DNA of 64,000 nucleotides from Seonamhaeicola aphaedonensis. GTDB lineage: Bacteria; Bacteroidota; Bacteroidia; Flavobacteriales; Flavobacteriaceae. The DNA is taken from assembly GCF_003386195.1 (NCBI RefSeq), contig NZ_QRDX01000001.1, positions 1 through 64,000 on the forward strand, written 5' to 3'. Each line of letters starts with the position of its first letter. Positions within the stretch are counted from its first letter, which is position 1. Below are positions 63,877 to 64,000 of this stretch, in pieces. The position numbers were made by a program, and so were the translations under genes. The notes beneath the pieces were generated by a model. That model saw only the letters and a program-made list of their open reading frames with translations. It made no database searches and had not been told where the DNA came from.

Positions 63877-64000
63877 CTATTCAATAAGTCCCTTTATAGC
63901 ATCAAAATCTAACCCGCCATAATTGCCAGAGCTCATAAGTAATAAGGCTTTATTATCAAAGTTTTGCGAAAACAGAAACGCTTTAAAATCGTCTGGGTTG
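63877..64000 (-). CDS. mpl: Mur ligase, mpl-like, C-terminal end (partial)
   Basis: Reading the minus strand from 64000 gives 40 residues (NPDDFKAFLFSQNFDNKALL then LMSSGNYGGLDFDAIKGLIE) before a stop at 63877-63879. LMSSGNYGGLDF matches the C-terminal end of Mpl-type Mur ligases, which recycle the cell-wall tripeptide onto UDP-MurNAc. Only this end lies in the window; the rest continues past position 64000, so the call rests on the short tail. Confidence 0.6.
   Translation of the reverse strand, partial: NPDDFKAFLFSQNFDNKALLLMSSGNYGGLDFDAIKGLIE

Overview
This AT-rich window comes from the chromosome of a marine-type Flavobacteriaceae bacterium (phylum Bacteroidota). The evidence is a SusC/SusD pair, many short secreted lipoproteins, the Flavobacteriia-style fused str-S10-spc-alpha ribosomal operon with infA and rpmJ but no tuf, adk or map inside it, zinc-free forms of S14 and L36, a near absence of Shine-Dalgarno sites, and promoters of the Bacteroidota TTG / TAnnTTTG type. 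No tRNA, rRNA, CRISPR array, phage or insertion sequence was recognised. Ranks below family are not claimed.

Positions 1-14005 form an accessory, almost wholly minus-strand envelope island. It holds small secreted or outer-membrane proteins, a secreted YwqK/MORN-like repeat protein, two paralogous lipoproteins, a TPR protein, a putative porin, and a LytS/LytTR-type histidine kinase and response regulator (3856-5708). Five spacers in this island carry the same 30-bp element: two 9-bp direct repeats (gene-sense consensus GTGTTTGAC) with starts exactly 21 bp apart, each upstream of an envelope gene and all in one orientation. That architecture is what LytTR-domain regulators bind, so the island looks like a self-contained signalling regulon. 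This is the most interesting feature of the window. The left end also contains decayed, chimeric pieces of neighbouring genes.

Positions 14428-19673 (plus strand) hold rnhB, a large lipoprotein, a candidate small RNA with its own promoter and terminator, a nucleoid-associated protein and a polyphosphate kinase 2. Positions 19676-26278 (minus) hold an amidinotransferase-family enzyme, two unlike citrate synthases, enolase and carA, most of them ending in clear intrinsic terminators.

Positions 26387-43910 (minus) are one long translation super-operon running rpsL-rpsG-fusA-rpsJ-rplCDWB-rpsS-rplV-rpsC-rplP-rpmC-rpsQ-rplNXE-rpsNH-rplFR-rpsE-rpmD-rplO-secY-infA-rpmJ-rpsMKD-rpoA-rplQ, with a near-consensus promoter in front and a strong terminator behind. 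Inside it are two attenuator-like terminators (between rpsJ and rplC, and between rpsK and rpsD), near-identical 76-bp direct repeats on either side of rpsM, and heptanucleotide repeat arrays.

Positions 44089-52638 (plus) hold an Omp85-type protein and a SusC-SusD-lipoprotein operon whose third gene is broken by an in-frame TAG. Positions 52702-64000 are mixed housekeeping: rlmB, rhomboid protease, rarA, a six-gene radC operon, a DUF1569 protein, a dienelactone hydrolase, a transglutaminase-like protein, and the 3' end of an mpl-like Mur ligase gene at the right edge. All functional calls come from reading the sequence; no database search was run.
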